A stretch of DNA of 49,596 nt from Patescibacteria group bacterium (GCA_020148055.1 JAHCRF010000004.1:1-49596), one strand, 5' to 3'; numbered from the stretch's first letter, positions 23,903 through 31,991 are shown. Program-made: numbers and translations. Notes: generated from the letters alone by a model not told the origin.

Positions 23903-24319
23903 TTATTTTTTCACTAAATCGGCTAAGGTGATGGAATTTAAAGTTAAATTTAGGTTATCTTGAATTTTCTGCCAGACATTTTTTGTTAAACATATTTTTC
24001 TTCGCGGACAAAAAAATCTTTTTTCTTTTTCTTTTGCTATACAAAAAACCGGAGCCATTGTTCCCTCTAATATCCTTATTATTTCACCTACTTTAATTTT
24101 TTTAGGCTTTCGAGCTAAAAAATATCCTCCCTGAACACCTTTTTTGGCCTTAATCAAACCGGCCTTTTCCAATTTTGAGAATATCTTTTCCAAAAAATCA
24201 AAAGGGATCTCTTCCTCCTTTGAAATTTTTCTCAACGAACAGACTTCATCCTTTAAACGAGGATCTGCTAAATAGACCATTGCTCTTAGACCATATTGAG
24301 ATTTTTTTGAAACTCTCAT
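23903..24319 (-). CDS. Rrf2-family Fe-S transcriptional regulator (IscR-like)
   Basis: A 138-aa winged-helix regulator. The N-terminal YGLRAMVYLA and SKLEKAGLIKAKKGVQGGYFLAR wing are typical of Rrf2. Three cysteines, C93, C104 and C110 (C-x10-C-x5-C), are placed like the IscR [2Fe-2S] ligands though with wider first spacing. It heads the same-strand region that leads to IscS-IscU. Its own promoter (24386-24414) is overlapped by a near-perfect palindrome, indicating autoregulation by cluster state. Confidence 0.92.
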   Translation of the reverse strand: MRVSKKSQYGLRAMVYLADPRLKDEVCSLRKISKEEEIPFDFLEKIFSKLEKAGLIKAKKGVQGGYFLARKPKKIKVGEIIRILEGTMAPVFCIAKEKEKRFFCPRRKICLTKNVWQKIQDNLNLTLNSITLADLVKK

Positions 24320-24363
24320 AGTTTGTGGTTTCTAAATTCGCAAAGCGAATTTGGAGTATTAAT

Positions 24364-24382
24364 ACCGACAATTATAGTCGGT
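24364..24382. promoter_or_regulatory. Rrf2/IscR-type operator
   Basis: ACCGAC-AATTATA-GTCGGT is a perfect 6-7-6 inverted repeat lying at about +1 of the rrf2 promoter. GAC...GTC half-sites with an AT-rich centre resemble IscR type 1 sites, so feedback control of rrf2 and downstream genes is expected. Confidence 0.7.
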
Positions 24383-24385
24383 TTT

Positions 24386-24414
24386 AATATAGCAGAGCCG
24401 AAATACTGTGTCAA
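24386..24414 (-). promoter_or_regulatory. Promoter of the rrf2 operon
   Basis: Consensus TTGACA (24409-24414), 17-nt spacer, TATATT (24386-24391). The start is near 24380, giving a leader of about 60 nt that includes the hairpin AAATTCGC-AAA-GCGAATTT (24334-24352). No clear Shine-Dalgarno precedes the ATG. Confidence 0.75.
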
Positions 24415-24524
24415 ATTTCTCTTTTATCTAGTAGTCTTTTTAACTTTTTAAAAATTAAAAAAATCGCTAAGCAATTTCGGAAGCTATATCATAATTATAA
24501 GGTATTTTAAAAACATTAAAAAAC

Positions 24525-24543
24525 CCCGAGAAAAACTCTCGGG
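24525..24543 (-). terminator. Terminator downstream of degV
   Basis: CCCGAGA/TCTCGGG 7-bp stem followed by six T on the - strand. The 308-nt gap 24320-24627 holds this terminator, the rrf2 promoter and operator, and about 80 nt of degV 3' region with a GGGACGGAC stretch (+ strand) also found in the ncRNA at 48468-48600. Confidence 0.75.
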
Positions 24544-24627
24544 CAAACGAGCTCCGAGGGACGGACGATGTTAGAATCTGTCTGATGATAGTTAATCCAG
24601 GACTCCCTATAGTTGACTAACACATAA

Positions 24628-25560
24628 TCATATTGCATGCCAGCCAGCAACTAAACTGCCTGGACCTAATCGAGAACCAACCAGGGTACAGACCAAGTTA
24701 GTGAAAGCAACTTCCGCATTTATTTTTTCTTTTAATATATTTTTTAATTTTTCAGCTCCTTCGGAATTATCGGCATGGACAATCACTATCCTAATTTTTT
24801 TACCTTTTTTTCTAATTTTTTTACTCTCCTTTTCGATTTTTTTGAAAAGAGCTTCGGAAATATCTTTTGCAAAAATTGAAAATCCCCCCTTGGTTATGAT
24901 GCCATTTTTTATCTCCATCAAAGGCCTTATTCCTATTTTTTTCATCTTTCTTATCCAATTTGCCTGAGAAGAGCTAATTCTTCCAATCGCCTCTACCCAT
25001 TTTGGATCTTCAAAAAGTAGATAAGTGTGAATTTTGGGAATTAAACTTTTGAATTCTTGAATAATCCCATCGATTTCTCTTTGTTCTCGAATTAATTCAA
25101 TTGCCCGCAAGACCAGAAGAGCTTGCCCAGCAGTAGCAGTTAGAGAATCGAGGATATAAACCTTAGAAGAATCATCTAACATTGTCCTTGCCTGATAGGC
25201 TGAATTGTAACACCCTGAAAGTTTTGAAGTAACGGTGATACAAAGAACTTTTTCGAATATTCGGAGTTGTTTTTGGAAAACTTCAAGATATGCTTTTGGA
25301 GAAGGTTGAGAAGTTTTTCCTAATTCTTTAATTCCTCTTTTTTCGGCTTCTCGCATCTTTTGATAAATATTTTCGCCCGGCAAATTAACTACTTCTGGCC
25401 AATCAAGGATAGCAGGAACTTCTTCAATATGATATTTTTCTACGATTTTTTGTGGAAGATCAGCAATATCTTCAACAACAATGCCAATGGGAACTTTGAC
25501 AGCAGGGTTGTTGTATCCTTTCTCTTCATCAGAAATATTGTTAATGCCTAAAAAATTCAT
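24628..25560 (-). CDS. DegV family fatty-acid-binding protein
   Basis: A 310-aa two-domain DegV protein. The lipid-head binding Ser region TVTSKLSGCYNSAYQA, the N-terminal VEDIADLP and the YILDSLTATAGQALLV motif are seen. In Firmicutes these bind fatty acids for FakA kinase; no FakA gene is present here. About 17 N-terminal residues precede the usual start. It is transcribed alone and ends at the terminator at 24525. Confidence 0.9.
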   Translation of the reverse strand: MNFLGINNISDEEKGYNNPAVKVPIGIVVEDIADLPQKIVEKYHIEEVPAILDWPEVVNLPGENIYQKMREAEKRGIKELGKTSQPSPKAYLEVFQKQLRIFEKVLCITVTSKLSGCYNSAYQARTMLDDSSKVYILDSLTATAGQALLVLRAIELIREQREIDGIIQEFKSLIPKIHTYLLFEDPKWVEAIGRISSSQANWIRKMKKIGIRPLMEIKNGIITKGGFSIFAKDISEALFKKIEKESKKIRKKGKKIRIVIVHADNSEGAEKLKNILKEKINAEVAFTNLVCTLVGSRLGPGSLVAGWHAI

Positions 25561-25675
25561 ATTATCAATTATATATCAATCGCAGGCAAAATAAAATCCC
25601 AAGAAAAACTCTCGGGGTGGCGGATGAAAATAAAAAAATCGATTTATTTAGTTTTATGCTTCTTTAAAAATTGTT

Positions 25676-25873
25676 TTAAATTTTCTTGATTTCTTTTTTG
25701 TATTTTTTCTTCTTTCTTTTTTGGACCTGCCACACCTTTAAAACTTGATTTGCGATTTCGTAAAGACAATAATAAACCTCTGGATCATAATGATCATAAT
25801 CCTTTTCTAATATCTTATCATAATAATCCCTCTCTAACATTTTCATTATGGGCCCTTTTCGTTTTAGATTCAT
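25676..25873 (-). CDS. Small charged hypothetical protein
   Basis: A 65-aa protein I do not recognise. It has a Tyr/Asp-rich first half (ERDYYDKILEKDYDHYDPE), a short amphipathic helix and a strongly basic Lys tail. A -10 like TAGAAT lies about 30 nt upstream inside a terminator-promoter cassette (25896-25926), supporting expression. An ATG nine codons in is an alternative start. Confidence 0.5.
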   Translation of the reverse strand: MNLKRKGPIMKMLERDYYDKILEKDYDHYDPEVYYCLYEIANQVLKVWQVQKRKKKKYKKEIKKI

Positions 25874-25895
25874 AACGTTTTTTTATTCCTTTTTA

Positions 25896-25926
25896 TTATT
25901 CTACCAAAAAACCGCCTTCTTGGCGA
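25896..25926 (-). repeat. Terminator-promoter cassette, copy 1
   Basis: Read on the - strand this 31-mer is a CGCC/GGCG hairpin, a T6 tract and GGTAGAATAA, and matches 32139-32169 at 29 of 31 positions. It lies upstream of the 65-aa gene. The remaining gap to 26137 is a GC-rich patch (25930-25975) with two GCTCGGTC copies and no gene that I can support. Confidence 0.65.
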
Positions 25927-26137
25927 TTCAATGCGGCTCGGTCGCTCGAACTGAGTACTAGCGTGCTCGGTCTAGCGGACGATTTTAGAACCTTTGAGTG
26001 GATAGATTTTATTAAATGTCCAGAATTAGCTTTAGCTCAAATAAATCAATTGCTCCAACTTGTCACACCTTAAAGACATTTCAGATATACCCTACTACTC
26101 ATTATTTCTTAAAAGACGGCAATTTGATTTATTTAAA

Positions 26138-26521
26138 TCATAATCTTTCTTTAACTCTTTTCACTAACTTTTCTAATGTCCAATTGGTTTTAATGAAATA
26201 ATCATACACTCTGCTTTCTAACGCCTCTGCTGTTTTTTCAGCAGCGCTTAGATTGGTTAAAATTACTACCCGAACATTTTTGCCCCACTCATCTTTCCGT
26301 AATTTTTTTAGCATCGTCATTCCGTCCATTTTTGGCATAATAATATCAAGTAAAATCAAATCAGGATGCTCTTTCAAGGCGAGTTTTAATCCTTCTTCCC
26401 CATTTTTTGCTTTAAGTACATGAAATCCTTCACTAGTAAAGGTATCAACCAGTGCTCGTAAGGTAGACACATCATCTTCAACCACTAAAATTGTTTTATT
26501 TTTCACTGATTGTTCTCGCAT
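26138..26521 (-). CDS. Response regulator, receiver domain only
   Basis: A 127-aa CheY-like protein: acidic pocket E15-D16-D17, phospho-acceptor D59 in LLDIIMPKMDG and the conserved lysine in FIKTNW. There is no output domain, so it acts by protein contact. It begins 36 nt after the histidine kinase stop, making an obvious pair. Confidence 0.93.
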   Translation of the reverse strand: MREQSVKNKTILVVEDDVSTLRALVDTFTSEGFHVLKAKNGEEGLKLALKEHPDLILLDIIMPKMDGMTMLKKLRKDEWGKNVRVVILTNLSAAEKTAEALESRVYDYFIKTNWTLEKLVKRVKERL

Positions 26522-26556
26522 GTATTTATATTTTAGTCAATGATTATAAGAGTAAA

Positions 26557-28455
26557 TTAAATGCTCATCTTCTTACCCTTTTTCTTTCTCATTCCTTTCA
26601 AAGGAATTGTAACATAAAAAGTGGTGCCTTTATTTTCTTCTGATTCAAACCAGATTCTGCCACCAGATTGTTCCAGGACTGATTTTACAATATATAGTCC
26701 AAGACCAGTGCCATCTGGTTCTTTTTCAACTATATTGTCAGCTCGGAAAAATTTGGTGAATATTTGTGACTGTTGGTCGTTTGGAATGCCATATCCAGTA
26801 TCTGAAATTTTAATAAGTACATCGGATTTTCCTTTTTCCACTGAAACCTTCACTCTGCCTCCTTTAGGAGTATAATTGATAGCATTAGAAAGTAAATTTT
26901 GAAAAACAATATGCGTAATATTTGGATCAGTATTAACAATCAATGGTTTTTTGCCATAATCCTTTTCTAGTTTTAATTTTTTAGTTTTAATTTGTGGCAA
27001 AAGCTCTTTAAGGACAATATTCGCAATCTCGATAATGTTTATTGGCTCTGGCTTAATACCAAAAGTGCCAAGTTCTATTCTCGAGACATTTAAAAGAAGA
27101 TTTACCAATTGTACCAATCGTTGATTGGCGGTATAGATTTCTTTTAAATACTTTATTTGTTGATCATTAAGTTCGCCGGCCTTACCAAGAAGAAGCATTT
27201 CGGAATACCAATTAATATTAGTCAAAGGAGTGCGGAGTTGGTGAGAAGCTAAAGAGACAAACTCTGTTTTTGCCCGCTCAATCTTTTTGCGCTCAGAGAT
27301 ATCCTTTACTGTTGCGAAGTAGCTTATGACTTCTCCTTTCTCGTTTCTCAACCAGGATGGACTGACAATTACAGGAAAGCGTTCACCATTCTTTCGCATG
27401 AATATCATTTCAAAGTCTTCGAATTCTCCTCGTAATGTTTTTTTAAAAGCCTTTTGAATATTTTCATATTCTTCTGGTGCCCAATAAGGGTGGGGCGGCC
27501 CGACTCCAATCAGCTCCTCTCTAGTAAACCCTGTCATCTTACAAAGGGCCTCGTTGATATTAATATGAACACCTCGGCTATCAATTATAGAGAACCCATC
27601 CTTCATAGAAGCGATGAGGTTTTCTGCGAATTCTTTACTTTTCTTCAGCATCTCCTCTATCTTCTTCCGCTCAGTAATGTCGCGGATAACAGCTGCTATG
27701 CCTCTAACTCTTCCTTGAGTATCCTCAATCCTTTGTTTAACAACATGAAAGCACTTTTCACCAACCCATTCTTCTCTAGAGATAAAGCCAGATTTTAAAG
27801 CTTCTATGTCACTTCTCCTGCACCCTTCGGCAACTGTTTTTGGCATAAAATCAAAATCTGTCTTACCAATAATGTCTTTCACTTTGATGTTGAAAAGTTT
27901 CTCATGCGCTTTATTCGCGATTAAATATTTTAAATTTTTATCCTTAAGAAAGATAAGGTCGACTGATGAATTAACAAGTGATTCAATTTTCTTCTGATAG
28001 TTCTTAAGTTTTTCTTCTGCTTTTTTATTCTCGGTGACGTCTCTTACAATTACCAAAGAACCAACGATTTCCCCTTCACTTATAAATGGTGTAGTGATTA
28101 CCTCAACAATTATTCTCCTTCCATCTTTAGTAGTCCCCTCCACTTCATAATAAGGTGGAACTTTTTTGCCCCTTCGATCTTTTCTAAAATATTCAATGAT
28201 TTTTTTTCTATTTTCAGGATTAATGAATTTAATTTCTCTAAAATGGCGTCCCTTTATTTCTTTTGGACTAAATCCACTTATTTTTTTAACGGCGGGATTA
28301 ATATCAACAATCCTCCCTTCTTTATCAAGGATCACAATGACATCTCTTATGTTTTTAAATAAACTCCTGAATTTCTCTTCAAGTTTTTTTATATTCTTGT
28401 CATTTTTTTTGTCCCTCATCTTTATAATATCTATATTTGTAATTTGCATTTTCAT
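26557..28455 (-). CDS. Multi-PAS sensor histidine kinase
   Basis: A 632-aa kinase with no membrane segment. It has a short coiled coil, PAS 1 (about 27-140), PAS 2 (about 150-265), PAS 3 (about 270-390), each followed by a PAC-like DITERKK motif, then HisKA with SLASHQLRTPLTN and HATPase with N (NAINYTP), DTGYGIP and GTGLGLYIV boxes. Cytoplasmic PAS domains suggest sensing of redox or small ligands. ATGs at 28455 or 28419 are both plausible starts. Confidence 0.92.
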   Translation of the reverse strand: MKMQITNIDIIKMRDKKNDKNIKKLEEKFRSLFKNIRDVIVILDKEGRIVDINPAVKKISGFSPKEIKGRHFREIKFINPENRKKIIEYFRKDRRGKKVPPYYEVEGTTKDGRRIIVEVITTPFISEGEIVGSLVIVRDVTENKKAEEKLKNYQKKIESLVNSSVDLIFLKDKNLKYLIANKAHEKLFNIKVKDIIGKTDFDFMPKTVAEGCRRSDIEALKSGFISREEWVGEKCFHVVKQRIEDTQGRVRGIAAVIRDITERKKIEEMLKKSKEFAENLIASMKDGFSIIDSRGVHININEALCKMTGFTREELIGVGPPHPYWAPEEYENIQKAFKKTLRGEFEDFEMIFMRKNGERFPVIVSPSWLRNEKGEVISYFATVKDISERKKIERAKTEFVSLASHQLRTPLTNINWYSEMLLLGKAGELNDQQIKYLKEIYTANQRLVQLVNLLLNVSRIELGTFGIKPEPINIIEIANIVLKELLPQIKTKKLKLEKDYGKKPLIVNTDPNITHIVFQNLLSNAINYTPKGGRVKVSVEKGKSDVLIKISDTGYGIPNDQQSQIFTKFFRADNIVEKEPDGTGLGLYIVKSVLEQSGGRIWFESEENKGTTFYVTIPLKGMRKKKGKKMSI

Positions 28456-28535
28456 TTTACCATCCCCAGGATTATCTACAAAACCCCGAAGAAAATTTGA
28501 GCGATAGCTCTTAAAAATTGATTTCCATCTAAAAA

Positions 28536-29030
28536 TTAAGATAACGGTTGGGACATAGGATAGTATTTAATTTCTTTAATCCTATAAATTATTTTTATTG
28601 GAGAAGTGATTATTATCTCATCGCCGGTCTTTCTTCCCAGAAGGGCTTTCCCGACTGGAGATTGAGAAGATATCTTTCCTTCGCTTGGATTGGCCTCTAA
28701 TGTTCCAACAATCATAAATTCATTGATTTTACCATCTTGTTCTTCTAAAGTGACGATTGCTCCCAGATTAACAATGCCCTGTTTTCCTTTAGGAGGAGTT
28801 TTAATTATCTTGACATTCTCTAATATGTTATCTAATTCAGCTATTCTAAACTCTAAACGGCTCAGATCTTCTTGAAAAGAAAGATATTCAGGGTTTACAT
28901 CTTGGGAGTGTAAAATCTTAGGCCTTGTGCCTTTAATTTTATTCAACCTAAGAACTTTAAGATCTTTATATTCTTTTTTTATTCTTTCTAATCCTTCTTT
29001 AGTTAGGTAAAATTTCTTTTTTTCTGCCAT
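28536..29030 (-). CDS. greA: GreA/GreB-family transcript cleavage factor
   Basis: Rescues backtracked RNA polymerase by stimulating transcript cleavage. The 164-aa chain has an N-terminal coiled coil (KKKFYLTKEGLERIKKEY) and a C-terminal FKBP-like domain with SPVGKALLGRKTGDE. The tip between helices reads QDVNPEYLSFQED instead of the common GDLSENAEY; acidic residues remain but spacing differs. A 236-nt leader precedes it with a small ORF and competing hairpins. Confidence 0.92.
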   Translation of the reverse strand: MAEKKKFYLTKEGLERIKKEYKDLKVLRLNKIKGTRPKILHSQDVNPEYLSFQEDLSRLEFRIAELDNILENVKIIKTPPKGKQGIVNLGAIVTLEEQDGKINEFMIVGTLEANPSEGKISSQSPVGKALLGRKTGDEIIITSPIKIIYRIKEIKYYPMSQPLS

Positions 29031-29053
29031 ATTATTTGGAATCTAAAGTGAAA

Positions 29054-29131
29054 GAACCTCCTGGATTTGGAGGTTCAGTAGTTTGTAAATTTTTTAATCT
29101 TTAGGGTTTTATCTTTCTCCTACTGAACCTC
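29054..29131 (-). promoter_or_regulatory. Mutually exclusive hairpins in the greA leader
   Basis: In RNA order: segment 1 GAGGUUCAGUAG (29131-29120), segment 2 CUACUGAACCUC (29081-29070, plus one more C), segment 3 GGAGGUUC (29061-29054). Segments 1 and 2 pair over 12 bp; segments 2 and 3 pair over 8 bp with a following U-containing stretch. The two pairings exclude each other. Segment 1 lies within the small ORF at 29101-29235, as in classical attenuators. Confidence 0.55.
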
Positions 29132-29235
29132 GCAAATAATTTTTTGGTAATGGTAATAAAGCACCAAACACCTCTATCAAGAATATGGCCAGTTAAGGAG
29201 TTTGAAAGATTAATTTTCTCTTTTTGCTTTCTCAT
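29101..29235 (-). CDS. 44-codon small ORF in the greA leader
   Basis: ATG at 29235, stop at 29101. The peptide starts MRKQKEKIN and ends with a basic tail (ARFSRRKIKP). It begins about 30 nt after the predicted transcript start. It has no clear Shine-Dalgarno and I recognise no family. Its last codons include the first strand of the leader hairpin, so its translation could decide folding. It may equally be a real small protein or chance. Confidence 0.4.
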   Translation of the reverse strand: MRKQKEKINLSNSLTGHILDRGVWCFITITKKLFARFSRRKIKP

Positions 29236-29272
29236 TTTCTTAACTTTTTATCAATTCTCTCAACCGATTTCC

Positions 29273-29300
29273 ATTATACCCGACCAAGAAACCCTGTCAA
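29273..29300 (-). promoter_or_regulatory. Promoter of greA
   Basis: Perfect TTGACA (29295-29300), 16-nt spacer, perfect TATAAT (29273-29278), the best promoter in the window. The start near 29266 leaves a leader of about 236 nt before the greA ATG. The gap 29031-29390 contains this leader and, on the + strand, the -10 of the 29391 gene. Confidence 0.75.
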
Positions 29301-29390
29301 GTTTTTCCAACTAATTCTTAGTTTAATGTGTCAAAATAATCTGTCAAGTCAACCTTTATCTTTCCATAAAGTTCTAATATAATTAAAATA

Positions 29391-29597
29391 ATGATTTCAA
29401 CAATTTTAGTTTTACTCTCTTTAGCCGCCATTTTATTTATGGCCATAATTGGAACAGTTATTTTTTTTCATTTTAAAAGATTCAGCGTTCCAAAAGATCC
29501 ATTTGCTAAGCGAGTTTTGAACATTTTTGAAATCGGTAGCTTATTTATTATTTTATTAAATTTTGTTTTGTTAGCCTTAAATCTTTTAAAAAAATGA
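29391..29597 (+). CDS. Small two-helix membrane protein
   Basis: A 68-aa protein with two hydrophobic segments (about 3-27 and 43-65) joined by a basic loop (HFKRFSVPKDPFAKR). No family recognised. A TATAAT box at 29378-29383 ends 7 nt before the ATG, so the mRNA is probably leaderless. It overlaps the next gene by ATGA and is likely its partner. Confidence 0.65.
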   Translation: MISTILVLLSLAAILFMAIIGTVIFFHFKRFSVPKDPFAKRVLNIFEIGSLFIILLNFVLLALNLLKK

Positions 29598-30160
29598 TTA
29601 CCCTTCGCCCAAATGAAAAAATTTATCTAATTAAACGTCGCCATTGGCTCATCTTGATGAGAAGCCTTCTTCCTGAATTTCTAATCTTTTTAGCAACTAT
29701 TATCTTGATGATTACTCTTATTTTTATTCCCCTTCCCTCCTGGCCGAACTGGCTGACAAATTTTATTCCCTCTATTCTGGAACTTGAGATCCGTTATCTT
29801 TCATTATTCCTTCTTAGTCTTTTTCTCTTGGTTATCTGGACAATTAGCTTTTTGATTGTTACTAACTATTATCTTGACTGTTGGATTGTTACTAATGAAA
29901 GAACTATTCATACCGAACTTAGGGGACTTTTTAGCCGGATCTTTTCTAGTATCAACCATGACAAAATTCAGGATATTACAATAGAAATCCAAGGATTCTT
30001 CCCAGCAATTCTTCGTTTCGGTGATCTTTATATCCAAACAGCTGGTGAATTTCGAGAATTTGTTTTTCGCCAGATTCCCCAACCCCACAAAACAAGGGTA
30101 ATTATTTTTAAAGCTCAAAAAGAATTTTTGAAAAGGATGAAAAAAGATGGAGTTTTATAA
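29594..30160 (+). CDS. PH-domain (bPH2/YdbS-like) membrane protein
   Basis: A 188-aa protein. A short N-terminal segment precedes two membrane helices (about 25-48 and 66-92). A cytoplasmic bacterial PH domain follows with the pattern YYLDCWIVTNERTIH and INHDKIQDITIEIQG. These proteins are common in CPR and of uncertain role, often membrane-stress related. Its start overlaps the stop of the 68-aa gene by 4 nt. Confidence 0.82.
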   Translation: MITLRPNEKIYLIKRRHWLILMRSLLPEFLIFLATIILMITLIFIPLPSWPNWLTNFIPSILELEIRYLSLFLLSLFLLVIWTISFLIVTNYYLDCWIVTNERTIHTELRGLFSRIFSSINHDKIQDITIEIQGFFPAILRFGDLYIQTAGEFREFVFRQIPQPHKTRVIIFKAQKEFLKRMKKDGVL

Positions 30161-30166
30161 AATATT

Positions 30167-30499
30167 ATGTCTTTTAAGCTACCAAAAAGCAATGAAAAGA
30201 TTTCCTGGACTAAACACGTTAAAGAAAAAATGAAATTTTATCAATTGAGCGAAAGGCGACTGAAGAGATTACTCCGCAACCCTAAAAGAATAGAAAAAGG
30301 AATTGTTCCCAGAACAATTGCCATTATGCAGCCGGCTGGAACTAAGAAACATCCAACTGAAATCTGGCTAATGTACCAAAAAATTGGAAAGAAAATAAGA
30401 ATTATCACTGCCTGGCGCTATCCCGGTATTAGCCCGATCAGAGAAGCGCCACCCGTTCCAAAGAATATTCTCAAGTATTTATGGAAATTAAAAATTTAA
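30167..30499 (+). CDS. Conserved hypothetical basic protein
   Basis: A 110-aa basic protein, perhaps a DUF4258-like fold. A WTKHVKEKMKFYQLSERRLKRLL segment suggests a helix-rich start resembling toxin-like BrnT/DUF4258 domains, followed by beta-strand-like stretches (TEIWLMYQK, KIRIITAWRYPG). The assignment is weak. No antitoxin neighbour exists. It overlaps the next gene by 19 nt. Confidence 0.55.
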   Translation: MSFKLPKSNEKISWTKHVKEKMKFYQLSERRLKRLLRNPKRIEKGIVPRTIAIMQPAGTKKHPTEIWLMYQKIGKKIRIITAWRYPGISPIREAPPVPKNILKYLWKLKI

Positions 30500-31020
30500 T
30501 AGTCGGTCCCATTTTTACAAATTGCTATTTGTTAACTTCAAAAGATGAAACAGCAGTTATTGATCCTGGAGGAGGGGCAGAAAAGATTCTAAAGGAAATT
30601 GAGGATAATAGAAAAAAACTAAAGTACATTATCTTAACTCACTCCCATTGGGATCATACCTCTGCCGCTTTAAAAATAAAAGGAGAAACTGGAGCTAAAA
30701 TTTTGATTCATAAAGCTGAAAAAGATTTTTTAAATTTTGAGGTTGATAAATTTCTAAAAGAGGGGGATAAAATAAAAATCGGAGATATTATTCTGGAAGT
30801 CATCCATACTCCCGGTCACACCAAGGGGAGTATTTGTTTGTTAGAAAAAGATTTTATCTTTACTGGAGACACTTTATTTAAAACAGGTTTCGGGCGGACA
30901 GATCTTCCCGGTGGCTCTTCAAAAGACCTTCAAGAATCTCTTGAAAAATTATCAAAACTTTTAAAACCAGGGATGAAAATCTATCCCGGCCACGGTGAAA
31001 TTTTCGAATATAAAAAATAA
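30481..31020 (+). CDS. Metallo-beta-lactamase fold hydrolase (glyoxalase II-like)
   Basis: A 179-aa compact MBL enzyme with LTHSHWDHT, HTPGHTKGS, the bridging Asp in FTGDTLF, and the final metal His in YPGHGE. It matches the short glyoxalase-II/persulfide-dioxygenase-like group, which acts on thioesters or persulfides. It is the last gene of the 29391 operon, ended by a strong terminator. Confidence 0.88.
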   Translation: MEIKNLIVGPIFTNCYLLTSKDETAVIDPGGGAEKILKEIEDNRKKLKYIILTHSHWDHTSAALKIKGETGAKILIHKAEKDFLNFEVDKFLKEGDKIKIGDIILEVIHTPGHTKGSICLLEKDFIFTGDTLFKTGFGRTDLPGGSSKDLQESLEKLSKLLKPGMKIYPGHGEIFEYKK

Positions 31021-31054
31021 GTTCTAACTGAATTAAAGATTTCTTTGATTTATT

Positions 31055-31080
31055 CCCGCGCCGAAGGCGCGGGATTTTTT
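31055..31080 (+). terminator. Strong Rho-independent terminator
   Basis: CCCGCGCC-GAA-GGCGCGGG stem followed by ATTTTTT. Ends the 29391-31020 transcript. Confidence 0.9.
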
Positions 31081-31122
31081 ATCTTGTAGAAATTCGTTAA
31101 AAATGGTAAATTTAATTAAAAG

Positions 31123-31458
31123 ATGAAAAAAATTTCTTTTGACGAAGAATTGTATAAAGCCAAATCAATTAATAATTTAATTCTTTTTGGTATTTATTCA
31201 ATAATCGAAAAAAAAGAAAAATGCACCTTCGAAAAATTAATCAAAGAATGCTTCACTCTATTCCCAAAGGCCTTTAGCTTTTCCCGACATCCTCGATGGC
31301 CAGATTCCCGTAAATTAGACCGGCCCCTCAGAACCCTTAGAAAAAGAAAATTAATTACTGGCAACCCAAAAACCTCTTTTTCTCTAACAAAACCGGGAAA
31401 GAAAATGGCTGAAGAAATAATCAAAACATTTAGGCAAAGAAAATTAAAATTTAAGTAA
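31123..31458 (+). CDS. Winged-helix-like hypothetical protein
   Basis: A 111-aa basic protein. An N-terminal helical part (SINNLILFGIYSIIEKKEKCTFEKLIKEC, read in pieces) and an Arg/Lys-rich C-terminal segment (LRTLRKRKLITG, TKPGKKMAEEII) suggest a helix-turn-helix. I do not recognise a named family. It is followed after 3 nt by acylphosphatase. Confidence 0.6.
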   Translation: MKKISFDEELYKAKSINNLILFGIYSIIEKKEKCTFEKLIKECFTLFPKAFSFSRHPRWPDSRKLDRPLRTLRKRKLITGNPKTSFSLTKPGKKMAEEIIKTFRQRKLKFK

Positions 31459-31461
31459 ACT

Positions 31462-31785
31462 ATGATAGAGGAAGTTAGGGCTCACCCGCCTAAATTTTCA
31501 AAAGAAAAATTTGGGCGGGCTCATATTTTTGTTTCAGGAAGGGTTCAGGGAGTTTTTTTTCGAGAAAATACTCGCGAAAAGGCCGAGGAATTAGGAGTTT
31601 TTGGCTGGGTTAAAAATTTAGCCGATGGCCGAGTTGAAGCAGTTTTTGAAGGAGAAAAAGAAAAAGTCGAGAGCTTGATTGAATGGGCTAAAAAGGGGCC
31701 CGAAATTGCCAGAGTAAATGATATTGATGTTGAATGGCAAGAATACAAAGGAGAGTTTAAAAATTTTGATATTAGATATTCTTAA
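31462..31785 (+). CDS. acyP: Acylphosphatase
   Basis: Small enzyme that hydrolyses acyl phosphates, 107 aa. The catalytic Arg lies in [14 protein letters not shown] and the catalytic Asn in GWVKNLADG. About 15 residues precede the usual start. It is in a tight run with the flanking small genes (3 and 5 nt gaps). Confidence 0.93.
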   Translation: MIEEVRAHPPKFSKEKFGRAHIFVSGRVQGVFFRENTREKAEELGVFGWVKNLADGRVEAVFEGEKEKVESLIEWAKKGPEIARVNDIDVEWQEYKGEFKNFDIRYS

Positions 31786-31790
31786 AAACT

Positions 31791-31991
31791 ATGAGTAAAG
31801 TTTCTCGAAAAAGGAGACAATTTAAAATCAAAAGAAAGGGTAAGAGGAAAAAGAAATTAAGGAAATTAAAAGAAAAATATTTTGCCAGTAAGTCAAAGAA
31901 AGAGAAAGAAGAAATTATCGAGAAAATGAAAAAAACTTCTCCTCATTCACCAATCGAGAAGATCTTGGGTATTAAAAAAGAAAAGGTATGA
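31791..31991 (+). CDS. Lys/Arg-rich small protein
   Basis: A 66-aa protein, about 40 percent Lys plus Arg, with a basic helix and an EEIIEKMKKTSPHSPIEKILG tail. Similar short basic proteins recur in CPR genomes next to translation or small housekeeping genes. An RNA-binding or ribosome-associated role is possible but not shown. It ends in TGA, confirming the standard code here. Confidence 0.6.
   Translation: MSKVSRKRRQFKIKRKGKRKKKLRKLKEKYFASKSKKEKEEIIEKMKKTSPHSPIEKILGIKKEKV

Noticed and set aside
26016-26201. 61-codon + strand ORF beside the response regulator
   Set aside because: Overlaps the end of the response regulator on the other strand, with no promoter and no recognisable motif.
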